Program-made: the position numbers and the translations under genes | Part shown: positions 50,127 to 59,472 of the stretch, piece after piece | Layout of the letters: each line of letters begins with the position of its first letter | Position numbering within the stretch: position 1 is the first letter of the stretch | DNA from: Actinomadura hibisca NBRC 15177 | Lineage (GTDB): Bacteria; Actinomycetota; Actinomycetes; Streptosporangiales; Streptosporangiaceae | Direction: 5' to 3' | NCBI RefSeq assembly: GCF_001552635.1 | Contig: NZ_BCRO01000039.1 | Location: forward strand, 141,951 to 205,950 | DNA: 64,000 nucleotides | Notes under the pieces: generated by a model | Databases searched by the model: none | What the model was told of the DNA's origin: nothing | The model's input: the letters and a program-made list of their open reading frames with translations, nothing else

Positions 50127-51713
50127 GTGGGCGAGGTCCTCGACGGGACGGCGGTGCGGCGCTGGATCAGGCTGGCGGCCGAGGCGCTGGGCCGTACCCG
50201 GGGCGACATCGACGCCCTCAACGTCTTCCCGGTGCCCGACGGCGACACCGGCACCAACCTGCACCTCACCGTGCTGGCCGCCGCCGACGCCGTCGCCGAG
50301 GCGCCCGCCGGACCGGCCGCCGGGCCGGTGTGGCGCGCCCTCGCCCAGGGCGCGCTGCTGGGCGCGCGCGGCAACTCCGGGGTGATCCTCAGCCAGGTGT
50401 TCCGCGGCCTCGCCGACATCCTCGGCCCCCTGCCCGGCCCGCCCGACGGCGTCGTCCTGGGTGAGGCGCTGGGCTACGCGGCGGTGCTCGCCCACACCGC
50501 CGTCGAGCACCCCGTCGAGGGCACCATCCTCAGCGTCCTGGAGGCCGCCTCCGACGCCACCGGCATGGCGGGCCCCGGCACCGCCGCCGTCGCCCGCGCC
50601 GCCGCCTCCGGCGCGCGCCGGGCCCTGCGCGACACCACCGCCCAACTGGACGTCCTGGCCCGCAACGGCGTGGTCGACGCGGGCGCGGCGGGCCTGTGCG
50701 TGGTGCTGGACGCGTTCGCCGCCGTCCTCACCGAGGAGTATCCCGAGCGCTACGAGGTGCCCGCGCGCACCGGCCCCGTCCCGGTCCGCGAGGAGCGCGG
50801 CGGCCCGCCCGGCCCCGGCTACGAGGTGATGTACCTGCTGGACGCCCCCGACGAGACCGTCCACGGCCTGCGCGAGACCCTGGACGGCCTCGGCGACTCG
50901 CTGGTGGTCGTCGGCGGCGACGGCCTGTGGAACGTGCACGTCCACGTGGACGACGCGGGCGCGGCCATCGAGGCGGGCCTCGCCGCGGGCCGCCCGCACC
51001 GCGTCCGCGTCACCTACCTGCACGCCTCGCCCGAGGACCCGGACGCGCCCTGCGAGGGCCGCGCCGTGGTGGCGGTCACCGCCGCCGGGGGACTGGCCGA
51101 GCTGTTCGAGGAGGCCGGGGCCCGCGTGGTGCGGCGCGAGCCCGGCGCCGTCCCGCCGCTGGCGGTGCTGGCCGAGGCGATCCTGGCCGCGGGCGACGAG
51201 GTGGCGGTGCTGCCCAACGAGCCGGAGGTGCTGGCCCTCGCCGAGGCCGCCGCCGAACGCGCCCGCGACGGCGGCGCGCGCATCGCCGTCGTCCCCACCA
51301 GAGCGTCGGTGCAGGGCCTGGCGGCGCTGGCCGTGCACGACCCGCTGCGCCGCTTCGGCGAGGACGTCATCGCCATGACCCGCGCCGCCGGGGCCACCCG
51401 CTTCGGCCACCTGGAGGTCGCCGAGCAGGAGGCCGTCACCAGCGTGGGCCTGTGCCAGCCCGGCGACGTGCTCGGCCTGATCGAGGGCGACGTCGCGATG
51501 ATCGGCGCCGAGCCCGCCGCCACCGCCCGCCAGATGCTGGACCGCATGTTGTCCGGCGGCGGCGAGCTGGTCACCCTGATCGTCGGCCGGCACGCCCCCG
51601 CCGGGCTCGCCGGCCTGCTGGAAGATCACCTGCGCGCCCGCCACCCCGACGTGGAGGTCGGCGTCTACGACGGCCGCCAGGAGCGCTACCCCCTGCTCGT
51701 CGGCGTGGAGTGA
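50127..51713 (+). CDS. DAK2 domain protein (fatty-acid-kinase/YloV-like)
   Basis: 528 residues. N-terminal DAK2 kinase domain with LNVFPVPDGDTGTNLHLTVLAAADAV, GARGNSGVILSQVFRGLADIL and EGTILSVLEAASDA; then a middle domain and a C-terminal DegV-like domain ending GLLEDHLRARHPDVEVGVYDG. FakA relatives phosphorylate DegV-bound fatty acids. As in actinobacteria generally it precedes recG. GTG start after AGGGAGGGGAACCAG. Confidence 0.92.
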   Translation: MGEVLDGTAVRRWIRLAAEALGRTRGDIDALNVFPVPDGDTGTNLHLTVLAAADAVAEAPAGPAAGPVWRALAQGALLGARGNSGVILSQVFRGLADILGPLPGPPDGVVLGEALGYAAVLAHTAVEHPVEGTILSVLEAASDATGMAGPGTAAVARAAASGARRALRDTTAQLDVLARNGVVDAGAAGLCVVLDAFAAVLTEEYPERYEVPARTGPVPVREERGGPPGPGYEVMYLLDAPDETVHGLRETLDGLGDSLVVVGGDGLWNVHVHVDDAGAAIEAGLAAGRPHRVRVTYLHASPEDPDAPCEGRAVVAVTAAGGLAELFEEAGARVVRREPGAVPPLAVLAEAILAAGDEVAVLPNEPEVLALAEAAAERARDGGARIAVVPTRASVQGLAALAVHDPLRRFGEDVIAMTRAAGATRFGHLEVAEQEAVTSVGLCQPGDVLGLIEGDVAMIGAEPAATARQMLDRMLSGGGELVTLIVGRHAPAGLAGLLEDHLRARHPDVEVGVYDGRQERYPLLVGVE

Positions 51714-51746
51714 GCCGCTGTCACACCGATGGGCTTCAATGGACGG

Positions 51747-53945
51747 GTGGCGAACCTCGACGAGCCGTTGCAGAAGGTGCTGGGCGACAAGACGGCCAAG
51801 GTGCTGGCCAAGGGACTCGACCTCCACACGGTCGGCGACCTGCTGCACCACTACCCGCGCCGCCACGCCCACCGCGGCGAGCTGACCCCGCTGAACGACC
51901 TGCAGGACGGCGAGCACGTCACCGTCATGGCCGAGGTCGTCAAGGTGCAGGGCCGCTCGCTGACCCGCAGCCCCGGCTACGTCCTGGAGATCACCGTCAC
52001 CGACGGCACCGGCGAGCTGCGGCTCAGCTTCTTCGGCCGCAAGGGCTCGTTCGTGCCCGAACGCGACCTGTCCCCGGGCACCCGCGGCCTGTTCGCCGGC
52101 AAGATCAGCTCCTACAACCAGCGCAACGGCAAGGTCGTGCGCCAGCTCGCCCACCCCCAGTACAAGGTGGTGGCCGCCAGCGACGCCGACCGGGCCGCCC
52201 GCGAGTGGGCCGACGAGATCATCCCGATCTACCCCACCACCAAGGGCCTGGACATCGACGCCATCGGCAAGTCGGTCGGCCTGCTGCTCGACCAGATCGA
52301 CCTCGGCGCCGACCCGATGCCCGACGACCTGCGCCGCCGCCGCGGCATGACCGACCTGAAATCCGCCTACGAGGGCATCCACCGCCCGAAGAAGTGGAGG
52401 GAACTGGAGGTCGCCAAGGACCGCCTGAAGTGGGACGAGGCGTTCGTCCTCCAGATCGCCCTGGCCCAGCGCCGCCTGGCCGCCGCCGCGCTCCCCGCCA
52501 AGCCCCGCCCCGCCACCCCCGGCGGCCTGCTGGACGCCTTCGACGAGCGCCTGCCGTTCGACCTGACCGAGGGCCAGCGCGAGGTAGGCACGGAGATCGC
52601 CGCCGACCTGTCCGTCGAACACCCGATGCACCGCCTTCTTCAAGGCGACGTCGGAGCGGGTAAGACCGTGGTCGCGTTGCGGGCCATGTTGCAGGTGGTG
52701 GACGGCGGTGGGCAGGCGGCGCTGCTCGCGCCCACCGAGGTGCTCGCCCAGCAGCACTACCGGTCGATCACCGGGATGCTGGGGGAGCTGGCGCAGGCCG
52801 GGCAGATCGGCGGGGCCGAGCAGGCGACGCGCGTGACGCTGCTCACCGGCTCGCAGGGGGCCAAGGCGCGCAAGACCGCGCTGCTGGAGGCCGCCTCCGG
52901 GTCCGCCGGGATCGTGGTCGGCACGCACGCGCTGCTCCAGGACCAGGTCCAGTTCGCCGACCTCGGGCTGGTGGTGGTGGACGAGCAGCACCGGTTCGGC
53001 GTCGAGCAGCGTGACGCGTTGCGCGAGAAGGTCAGCGGCGGTCGGCCGCACGTGCTGGTCATGACCGCCACGCCGATCCCGCGCACGGTCGCGATGACGG
53101 TGTTCGGCGATCTGGAGACCTCGGTGCTGGGCCAGCTCCCGGCGGGTCGCGCGCAGATCCAGACGCACGTGGTGCCGCCGGAGAAGCCCGCCTTCCTCGC
53201 CCGCACCTGGGAGCGCATCCGCGAGGAGGCGGGGCAGGGGCGGCAGATCTACATCGTCTGCCCGCGCATCGGCGAGCAGGAGGGCGACGAGGGCGACGTC
53301 CCGGCCGCCGAGGCCGAGGACGGGCCGCGCCGCTCCCCGCTGGGGATCATGGAGCTGCTGCCGCGGCTGGAGGGCGAGCTGCTGGCGGGCCTGCGGATCG
53401 GGGTGCTGCACGGCAAGCTGCATCCCGACGAGAAGGACGCGGTGATGCGCCGCTTCGCCGCCCGCGAGCTGGACGTGCTGCTGGCCACCACGGTGATCGA
53501 GGTGGGCGTGGACGTGCCGAACGCCACCGTCATGGTGATCATGGACGCGGACCGGTTCGGCGTCTCCCAGCTGCACCAGTTGCGGGGCCGGGTCGGGCGG
53601 GGGCAGTTGCACGGGCTGTGCCTGCTGGTCACCGACGCCGAGCCGGGGAGCAAGTCCCGCGAGCGGCTGGACGCGGTCGCCTCCACCACCGACGGCTTCA
53701 AGCTGTCGCGGCTCGACCTGGAGCAGCGCCGTGAGGGCGACGTGCTGGGCGCGGCGCAGGCGGGCCGGTCCTCCAGCCTGCGGTTGCTCACGTTGCAAGA
53801 CGACGAGAAGGTCATCCTGGCCGCCCGCGAGGAGGCGACCGCGCTGGTGAACGCCGATCCCGAGCTGGCCGGGCATCCGGGGCTGGCGGCCGAGCTGGCC
53901 GCGCTGCTGGACGCCGACCGCACCGAGTACCTCGAAAAGACCTGA
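51747..53945 (+). CDS. recG: ATP-dependent DNA helicase RecG
   Basis: 732 residues. N-terminal wedge/OB domain (VGDLLHHYPRRHAHRGELTPL), motif I GDVGAGKTVVALRAM, motif II DEQHRFG, motif III TATPIPRTVAM, motif V/VI TTVIEVGVDVPNAT and LRGRVGRGQLHG. It reverses stalled forks and processes branched DNA. An ATG lies 6 codons upstream (51729) without a better site; the GTG fits the family start. It follows the DAK2 gene closely. Confidence 0.96.
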   Translation: MANLDEPLQKVLGDKTAKVLAKGLDLHTVGDLLHHYPRRHAHRGELTPLNDLQDGEHVTVMAEVVKVQGRSLTRSPGYVLEITVTDGTGELRLSFFGRKGSFVPERDLSPGTRGLFAGKISSYNQRNGKVVRQLAHPQYKVVAASDADRAAREWADEIIPIYPTTKGLDIDAIGKSVGLLLDQIDLGADPMPDDLRRRRGMTDLKSAYEGIHRPKKWRELEVAKDRLKWDEAFVLQIALAQRRLAAAALPAKPRPATPGGLLDAFDERLPFDLTEGQREVGTEIAADLSVEHPMHRLLQGDVGAGKTVVALRAMLQVVDGGGQAALLAPTEVLAQQHYRSITGMLGELAQAGQIGGAEQATRVTLLTGSQGAKARKTALLEAASGSAGIVVGTHALLQDQVQFADLGLVVVDEQHRFGVEQRDALREKVSGGRPHVLVMTATPIPRTVAMTVFGDLETSVLGQLPAGRAQIQTHVVPPEKPAFLARTWERIREEAGQGRQIYIVCPRIGEQEGDEGDVPAAEAEDGPRRSPLGIMELLPRLEGELLAGLRIGVLHGKLHPDEKDAVMRRFAARELDVLLATTVIEVGVDVPNATVMVIMDADRFGVSQLHQLRGRVGRGQLHGLCLLVTDAEPGSKSRERLDAVASTTDGFKLSRLDLEQRREGDVLGAAQAGRSSSLRLLTLQDDEKVILAAREEATALVNADPELAGHPGLAAELAALLDADRTEYLEKT

Positions 53946-53986
53946 TCTCCTGATCGCGCCGTCCACGTGACCGGCATCACATCGCT

Positions 53987-54043
53987 ATACCCCCCAGGGG
54001 TGTGTTAACTTCACGTCTCGAACAGATACCCCCTATAGGTATA
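53987..54043. promoter_or_regulatory. Two CsoR/CstR-like G/C-tract palindromes upstream of the MFS gene
   Basis: Site 1: ATACCCCCCAGGGGTGT (53987-54003). Site 2: ATACCCCCTATAGGTAT (54026-54042), ending 12 bases before the ATG. C-tract/G-tract dyads flanked by AT are the usual form of operators for CsoR-family (copper) and CstR-type (persulfide) repressors. No such regulator gene is in the window. Confidence 0.6.
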
Positions 54044-54054
54044 CGGAGGCGGCG

Positions 54055-55500
54055 ATGTCCGCGAACGTGCAGAACCGGCGGTGGTGGGCCCTGCTGGTCC
54101 TCGCCACGGCCCAGTTCATGGTCATCATGGACACGTCCATCATCGGGGTGGCCCTCCCCGACATGCAGCGCGACCTGGGCTTCACGCCCGGCGGCCTGCA
54201 GTGGGTCTTCAACGCCTACGTCGTCGTCTTCGGCGGCCTGCTGCTGCTCGGCGGCCGGTTGTCGGACCTGCTCGGCGCGCGGCGGGTCTTCGCCGCCGGG
54301 TGGGCGGTGCTCATCGGCGGCTCGGTCGTCGCGGCGGCCGCGCAGGACGCCTGGGTCGAGATACTCGGCCGGGGTATCCAGGGCGTGGGCGGCGCGCTCA
54401 TCACCCCCGCCGCCATGACCCTGCTCATCGCGATCTTCGGCGCCAATCCCAGGGAACTGGGCAAGGCGATGGCCCTGTACGGCGCGGCGGCCCCGGCGGG
54501 CGGCACGGCCGGGGTGTTCCTCGGCGGCGTGCTCACCGAGTGGCTGAGCTGGCCGTGGGTCTTCGTCATCTACGTCCCGATCGGCCTGGCCACCCTCGCC
54601 GCCGTGCCCGCCGTCCTCCCGGCGGTCGGGTCCCGGCGCGGCTCGGTGGACCTGCTGGGCGCGGCCGCGGTGACGGCGGGCCTGGCGCTGGCGGTGTTCA
54701 CCGTCGTCCGGGCCCCCGAGCAGGGCTGGGGATCGGCGGCCACGCTGCTGGGGCTCGTCGGCGCGGCGGTGCTGCTGGCGCTGTTCGTGGTCGTCCAGCG
54801 GGCGCTGCGGCAGCCGCTGATGCCGCTGAAGATCTGGCGCACCCCGGACCTGGCCGCCGCGAACCTGGTGTTCACCCTGCTGGGCGGCGCGTGGATCCCG
54901 GCCTGGTACTTCCTCAACCTCTACCTTCAGCAGGTGCTCGGCTTCGGCGCGTTCGCCAGCGGCGCGGCGCTGCTGCCGATGACCGTCACGATCATGGTGC
55001 TGATGGTCGGCGTCACCGGGCGGCTGATGGGCCGCTTCGGAATGAAGCCGCTGGTGGTCACCGGCCTCGCGGTGCTGGCGCTCGGCCTCGGCGGGCTCAC
55101 GCTGGTGCGTCCCGGCGGCAGCTTCGCGGTGGACGTGCTGGCCGCCTCGCTGGTGGCGGCGCTCGGCATGTCGCTGGCCTACATCCCCACGATGATGTCG
55201 GCGATCTCCCGGGTGCGGCCCGAGGAGAGCGGGCTGGCCTCCGGCATCGTCAACACCACCTACCAGGTGGGCTCGGCGCTCGGCCTGGCGGCGGCGACCG
55301 CCGTGGCCACCGCGCAGGGCGCCGGGGCGCTCGGGGACGCGGCGCGCCTGACGGAGGGCTTCCAATCGGCCTTCCTGGTCGCGGCGGGGATCGCGGCGGC
55401 GGGGGCGCTGCTCGCCCTGGTGCTGCTGCGCGGTCGCCGGGCCGAGGCGGCCGGGGCCGGGACGGACGTCGGGGAGCAGGAGGTGAAGGCGGTCGCATGA
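54055..55500 (+). CDS. MFS transporter, DHA2 (14-TMS, EmrB/QacA-like) family
   Basis: 481 residues, about 14 hydrophobic segments. Motif D1 FMVIMDTSIIGVALPDMQRDLG, LQWVFNAYVVVFGGLLLLGGRLSDLLGARRVF (motif A) and ILGRGIQGVGGALITPAAM. It should export drugs or metabolites using the proton gradient. A GGAGG site is 5 bases before the ATG. The promoter region has metal/sulfide-sensor-like operators, unusual for a drug pump. It interrupts the recG-rsmD neighbourhood. Confidence 0.93.
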   Translation: MSANVQNRRWWALLVLATAQFMVIMDTSIIGVALPDMQRDLGFTPGGLQWVFNAYVVVFGGLLLLGGRLSDLLGARRVFAAGWAVLIGGSVVAAAAQDAWVEILGRGIQGVGGALITPAAMTLLIAIFGANPRELGKAMALYGAAAPAGGTAGVFLGGVLTEWLSWPWVFVIYVPIGLATLAAVPAVLPAVGSRRGSVDLLGAAAVTAGLALAVFTVVRAPEQGWGSAATLLGLVGAAVLLALFVVVQRALRQPLMPLKIWRTPDLAAANLVFTLLGGAWIPAWYFLNLYLQQVLGFGAFASGAALLPMTVTIMVLMVGVTGRLMGRFGMKPLVVTGLAVLALGLGGLTLVRPGGSFAVDVLAASLVAALGMSLAYIPTMMSAISRVRPEESGLASGIVNTTYQVGSALGLAAATAVATAQGAGALGDAARLTEGFQSAFLVAAGIAAAGALLALVLLRGRRAEAAGAGTDVGEQEVKAVA

Positions 55501-55572
55501 CCGGACGATGTCGCTGGTCGAGGGGGCGCGGCGGGCCGCGTCCCCTCGCTCCTCCGGCATTTCCTACTTTAT

Positions 55573-55584
55573 AAGTTGACTTAC
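55573..55584. promoter_or_regulatory. Palindrome TAAGT-TG-ACTTA before the HEAT-repeat gene
   Basis: A perfect 5-base inverted repeat in a short AT-rich island (CTTTATAAGTTGACTTACTT) 154 bases before the ATG. It may be a MarR- or HxlR-type operator with TTGACT as -35; no -10 is obvious. Confidence 0.4.
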
Positions 55585-55737
55585 TTGAGAATAGGGGTCA
55601 GGATGAGGGTGTGCATCCGAACGAGCCCCTCACCGCGCGGTGGTACGTCGATCTCCGACGGCAGGCGAGCGCGCTGTGTTCCTGTCGCTGACCCACCGCT
55701 CACCGACCCGGACCCGACGGCTCCACGGAGGCTCCCC

Positions 55738-56619
55738 ATGACCATCATCGACACGCCCGCCACCAGCACACCCATCGCCGGCATCGAGGCGCGGCTGCGC
55801 GACGCCGACCCGCGCACCCGCGAGGCCGCCGTCACCGCGCTCGCCCGGCTCGCGGGCTCCGGCCGCGTCTCCGGCGCGGCGGGCGACGCCCTGGCCTGGG
55901 CGCTGGCCGACGAGGACGGCGCCGTCCGCGACGTCGCCGCCACCGCCCTGCGCGACCTGCCCGAGCTGTACCTCGGCGACGACGGCGTGCGCGCCCTGCT
56001 GCTGGCCGCCGCGAGCGGCCGCGACGACCGCGTCCGCGACACCGCCGCCGAGGTGCTCGCCGTCCTCGTCCGGGGCGCGGCCGAGCTGTACGCCCACGGC
56101 CTCCAGGACGACGAGCCGTACGTCCGGGTGCAGGCCGTGCTCGGCCTCACCGCCCTGCGCGCCGCCGCCGAGGTCGCCGAGGCCGCCGACGACCCCGCCC
56201 GCGAGGTGCGCGTCGCGGTCGCCGAGGGCCTGGCCCGCCTCGCCGGACCCGTCGCCCCGACCGCCCTGGACCACCTGCTGGCCGACCACGACCCGGTGGT
56301 GCGGATGGCCGCGCTGGACGCCGCCGCCGTGCTCGGCGTGCCCGAGCCGCTCGCCGGCCGCGTGATCACCGCCACCGCGCACACCAGCTGGCAGGTCCGC
56401 CGCCGCGCCGCGCTCGCCCTCGGCGCGGCCGACCCCGAGATCGCCGTCCGCCCGCTGGTCCGGGCCCTGCGCGACCGCATCGTGGACGTGCGGCGCGCGG
56501 CGATCCAGTCGCTGGAGCGGTGGGCCGCCGACCACCCCGAGGCGCTGGCCGCCCTCACCGAGGCGCTCGCCGACCCCGACCCGGGCGTGCGCACCCAAGC
56601 TCGCTGGGCCCTGGCCTAG
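55738..56619 (+). CDS. HEAT-repeat protein
   Basis: 293 residues composed of about eight HEAT-type helical pairs, each with the R-x4-A-x2-AL pattern (DPRTREAAVTALARLAG; EDGAVRDVAATALRDLP; DPVVRMAALDAAAVLG; SWQVRRRAALALGAADPEIAVRPL; DPGVRTQARWALA). The acidic inter-repeat turns suggest a protein- or phycobilisome-lyase-like binding scaffold; no catalytic motif. GGAGG lies 6 bases before the ATG. Its partner is unknown. Confidence 0.85.
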   Translation: MTIIDTPATSTPIAGIEARLRDADPRTREAAVTALARLAGSGRVSGAAGDALAWALADEDGAVRDVAATALRDLPELYLGDDGVRALLLAAASGRDDRVRDTAAEVLAVLVRGAAELYAHGLQDDEPYVRVQAVLGLTALRAAAEVAEAADDPAREVRVAVAEGLARLAGPVAPTALDHLLADHDPVVRMAALDAAAVLGVPEPLAGRVITATAHTSWQVRRRAALALGAADPEIAVRPLVRALRDRIVDVRRAAIQSLERWAADHPEALAALTEALADPDPGVRTQARWALA

Positions 56620-56710
56620 CGATCCTCCGGCGGGCCGGGGTGCCTCGGGGTGGGGACGCCCCGGTCCGCCGGGGGCAATGGACGATCGGGATGCCGCGAT
56701 ACTGGGAACC

Positions 56711-57274
56711 ATGACCAGGGTCATCGCGGGAAGCGCGGGCGGACGCAGGCTGGCGGTCCCGGCCGGACGGGACACCCGGCCCACCAGCGACCGCGCGCGC
56801 GAAGGGCTGTTCTCCACCGTCCAGGCCCTGCTGGGCCCGCTGGACGGGCTGCGCGTCGCCGACCTGTTCGCCGGGTCCGGCGCGGTCGGCCTGGAGGCGC
56901 TGTCGCGCGGCGCGGCGCACGCCCTGCTGGTGGAGTCGCACCCGCGCGCGGTCAAGGTGGTCCGGCAGAACGCCGCCGACCTCGGCCTGCCCGGCGCGGT
57001 CCCGGTCGCCGACCGGGTCGAACGGGTGGTGCGCCGCGCCCCCGACGCCCCCTACGACCTGATCTTCGCCGACCCGCCCTACCCGCTGGCCGACGCCGCC
57101 GTCACCGACCTGCTGGAGGCGCTGCGCGACAACGGCTGGCTCGCCGCCGACGCGCTCATAGCCGTCGAACGCTCGGTGCGCGGCCCCGCGCTGGTGTGGC
57201 CCGAGGGCTACGAGGCCGAACGCGACCGGCGTTACGGTGAAGCGGTGTTCTGGTACGGACGCGCCACCGGTTGA
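56711..57274 (+). CDS. rsmD: 16S rRNA (guanine(966)-N2)-methyltransferase
   Basis: 187 residues. RVIAGSAGGRRLAVPAGRDTRPTSDRAREGLFSTV at the N-terminus, the SAM loop LFAGSGAVGLEALSRGA and the catalytic DPPY in LIFADPPYPLAD. It methylates G966 of 16S rRNA. The ATG inside the longer frame is fixed by the family start MTRVIAG. Confidence 0.95.
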   Translation: MTRVIAGSAGGRRLAVPAGRDTRPTSDRAREGLFSTVQALLGPLDGLRVADLFAGSGAVGLEALSRGAAHALLVESHPRAVKVVRQNAADLGLPGAVPVADRVERVVRRAPDAPYDLIFADPPYPLADAAVTDLLEALRDNGWLAADALIAVERSVRGPALVWPEGYEAERDRRYGEAVFWYGRATG

Positions 57275-57339
57275 TCCCCTCGCTGTCACCATCTGACTAC
57301 GATGAGTGACGGTAGATCTTCGGGGGGTTGGGGCACGGC

Positions 57340-58779
57340 ATGGACAAGTCCCTGCGGCGGACCTGGGTCGTCACGCTGGTGATGGTCCTGGCCCTGATGG
57401 CCAACGTCACCTACGTGCAGGGCTTCCGGGCGCAGGCCCTGCGCGACGACCCGCTGAACGCCCGCCAGTACGCCGACCGCATGACGCTCGCGCGCGGGCC
57501 GATCGTGGCCGGGGGCGAGCGCCTGGCCTGGTCCGAACCCGCCGCGGGCAAGCGCTACCAGCGCCGCTACCGGCAGAGCGAGATCTTCGCCCCGGTCACC
57601 GGCTACTTCTCGCTGTTCTCCCAGTCGGGCCTGGAGAGCGCCGAGAACCACATCCTGGACGGCACCGACGCCCGCCTGGCCGCCACCAACCTCGTCGACA
57701 AGATCCTCGGCAGGAAGGTGGCGGGCGGGACCGTCGAGGCCACGATCGTCCCCGACGCGCAGCGCACCGCCTACAACGCGCTGGCCGGCAGCGGCAGCCG
57801 CCGGGCCGCCGCCGTCGCGCTGGACGCCAAGACCGGCGAGATCCTCGTCATGGCCTCCACCCCGTCCTACGACGTCAACTCGGTGGCCACCCTCGACTCC
57901 AAGCGGGCCGACGCCGCCTTCCGGCGGCTGAACGCCGAGCGCCTGAAGCCCATGCTCAACAAGGCGCTCAGCGAGGTCTTCCCGCCCGGCTCCACCTTCA
58001 AGACCGTGGTCGCCGCCAGCGCGCTGGCCGCCGGGGACACCGAGCGGACCCAGGTCCGGGCGGGCCGCAGCTATCGGCCGCCGGGCGCCGGGCAGGCCAT
58101 CAACAACGACGCCGGGGACATCGGCGGCCAGTGCGACCTGCCCGCCATTCCGCTGATCGACTCCTACGCCCAGTCCTGCAACACCACCTTCGCCTACATG
58201 GGCGCCCAGACCCCCGGCAACGCCGCCGTCGCGGCCCAGGCGGAGAAGTACGGCTTCGCCCGGCGCGTCGAGATCGCCCGGGGCGTGTCCAGCGCGCCCA
58301 GCTCGTTCCCGCGCACCGACCAGCCCTCGCTGAGCGCCCTCGGCTCCATCGGCCAGGGCAGCACCGTGGCGACCCCGCTCCAGATGGCCATGGTCGCCGC
58401 CGCCTCCGTCAACGGCGGCGAGGTCATGAACCCCTATCTCGTGGGCAAGGTGCGCGGTGCCGACGGCTCGGTGGTGGAGGAGACCCGGCCGCGCCGCCTC
58501 GGCCGCGCGCTCACCGGCGAGCAGGCCGGGCAGCTCAAGGAGATGATGGAGGCCGTCGTCCGCAGCGGCACCGGCAAGTCGTTGCAGGGCACCTCGGTGC
58601 TGGGCGGCAAGACCGGCACCGCCGACGTCGAGGGCGCCGCCTACAACGACCGCTGGTTCATCGGGTTCGGGCCCCGCTCCGACCCCCGGTACGCGGTCGC
58701 GGTGATGACCGAGGCGTCCGGTTACGGGATCGAGTCGGGGCCGATCGCCGCCGACATCATCGACGCGCTGGGACGCTGA
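57340..58779 (+). CDS. Penicillin-binding transpeptidase (PbpA-like class B)
   Basis: 479 residues. One N-terminal membrane anchor (VVTLVMVLALMANVTYVQGF), a short dimerisation part and a transpeptidase domain with the nucleophile Ser218 in STFK, SCN (279-281) and KTGT (424-427). It cross-links peptidoglycan and would be inhibited by beta-lactams. Similar to PbpA of actinobacteria, which normally sits in the rodA-pknB cluster; here it lies alone between rsmD and coaD. The start ATG is weakly served by GGGGCACGGC. Confidence 0.92.
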   Translation: MDKSLRRTWVVTLVMVLALMANVTYVQGFRAQALRDDPLNARQYADRMTLARGPIVAGGERLAWSEPAAGKRYQRRYRQSEIFAPVTGYFSLFSQSGLESAENHILDGTDARLAATNLVDKILGRKVAGGTVEATIVPDAQRTAYNALAGSGSRRAAAVALDAKTGEILVMASTPSYDVNSVATLDSKRADAAFRRLNAERLKPMLNKALSEVFPPGSTFKTVVAASALAAGDTERTQVRAGRSYRPPGAGQAINNDAGDIGGQCDLPAIPLIDSYAQSCNTTFAYMGAQTPGNAAVAAQAEKYGFARRVEIARGVSSAPSSFPRTDQPSLSALGSIGQGSTVATPLQMAMVAAASVNGGEVMNPYLVGKVRGADGSVVEETRPRRLGRALTGEQAGQLKEMMEAVVRSGTGKSLQGTSVLGGKTGTADVEGAAYNDRWFIGFGPRSDPRYAVAVMTEASGYGIESGPIAADIIDALGR

Positions 58780-58892
58780 TCACCGCACCCCGGCAGGCCG
58801 CCCGCCGCGCGCCGGGGCGGTGCCGAATGCGGTACGGGCGGTTTGGTACGGTCGCGCCGCAGGTCAGAAACCGGGATCGAAGGGGTCTCCTC

Positions 58893-59375
58893 GTGCGCCG
58901 TGTCGTCTGTCCGGGATCGTTCGACCCCGTCACCAACGGGCACCTCGACATCATCAGCCGGGCCTCGCGCCTCTATGACGAGGTCGTCGTCGCCGTATTG
59001 ATCAACAAGAACAAGAAGAGCCTGTTCACGGTGGACGAGCGAGCCGACATGATCGCCGAGGTCACCAAGGAGTACGGCAACATCAAGGTGGACAAGTTCT
59101 ACGGCCTCACCGTGGACTACTGCAAGGAGCAGGACATCCCGGTGATCGTCCGGGGGCTGCGGGCCGTCAGCGACTACGAGTACGAGCTGCAGATGGCCCA
59201 GATGAACCACCGCATCGCCGGGGTGGAGACGTTGTTCATGGCCACCAACCCGCTGTACGCGTTCCTGTCCTCCAGCCTGATGAAGGAGGTCGTCAAGTTC
59301 GGCGGCGACATCTCCGGCCTGGTGCCCGACAGCGTGCACCAGCGGCTGGTGGAACGCCTCAAGAACGAGCCCTGA
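58893..59375 (+). CDS. coaD: Phosphopantetheine adenylyltransferase
   Basis: 160 residues. VCPGSFDPVTNGHLDII (TNGH in the adenylyl site), NKNKKSLFTVDERADMI, VRGLRAVSDYEYELQMAQMN and FLSSSLMKEV. It forms dephospho-CoA from ATP and 4'-phosphopantetheine. GTG start. 113 bases after the PBP gene. Confidence 0.96.
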   Translation: MRRVVCPGSFDPVTNGHLDIISRASRLYDEVVVAVLINKNKKSLFTVDERADMIAEVTKEYGNIKVDKFYGLTVDYCKEQDIPVIVRGLRAVSDYEYELQMAQMNHRIAGVETLFMATNPLYAFLSSSLMKEVVKFGGDISGLVPDSVHQRLVERLKNEP

Positions 59376-59472
59376 CCAGCCGGGACGACCGCCTCGCGCC
59401 GGGGGCGAGTTGGGTCCGCGCGCCGCTTTCGGTACCCTGGGGTGTCGGCCAGGACGATGGCCGCTGTTCACC

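Noticed and set aside
50007..53966. 1319-codon open frame on the minus strand opposite the DAK2 and recG genes
   Set aside because: Shadow of two well-supported plus-strand genes in high-GC DNA; the translation is His/Gly/Gln/Arg-rich with no domain.
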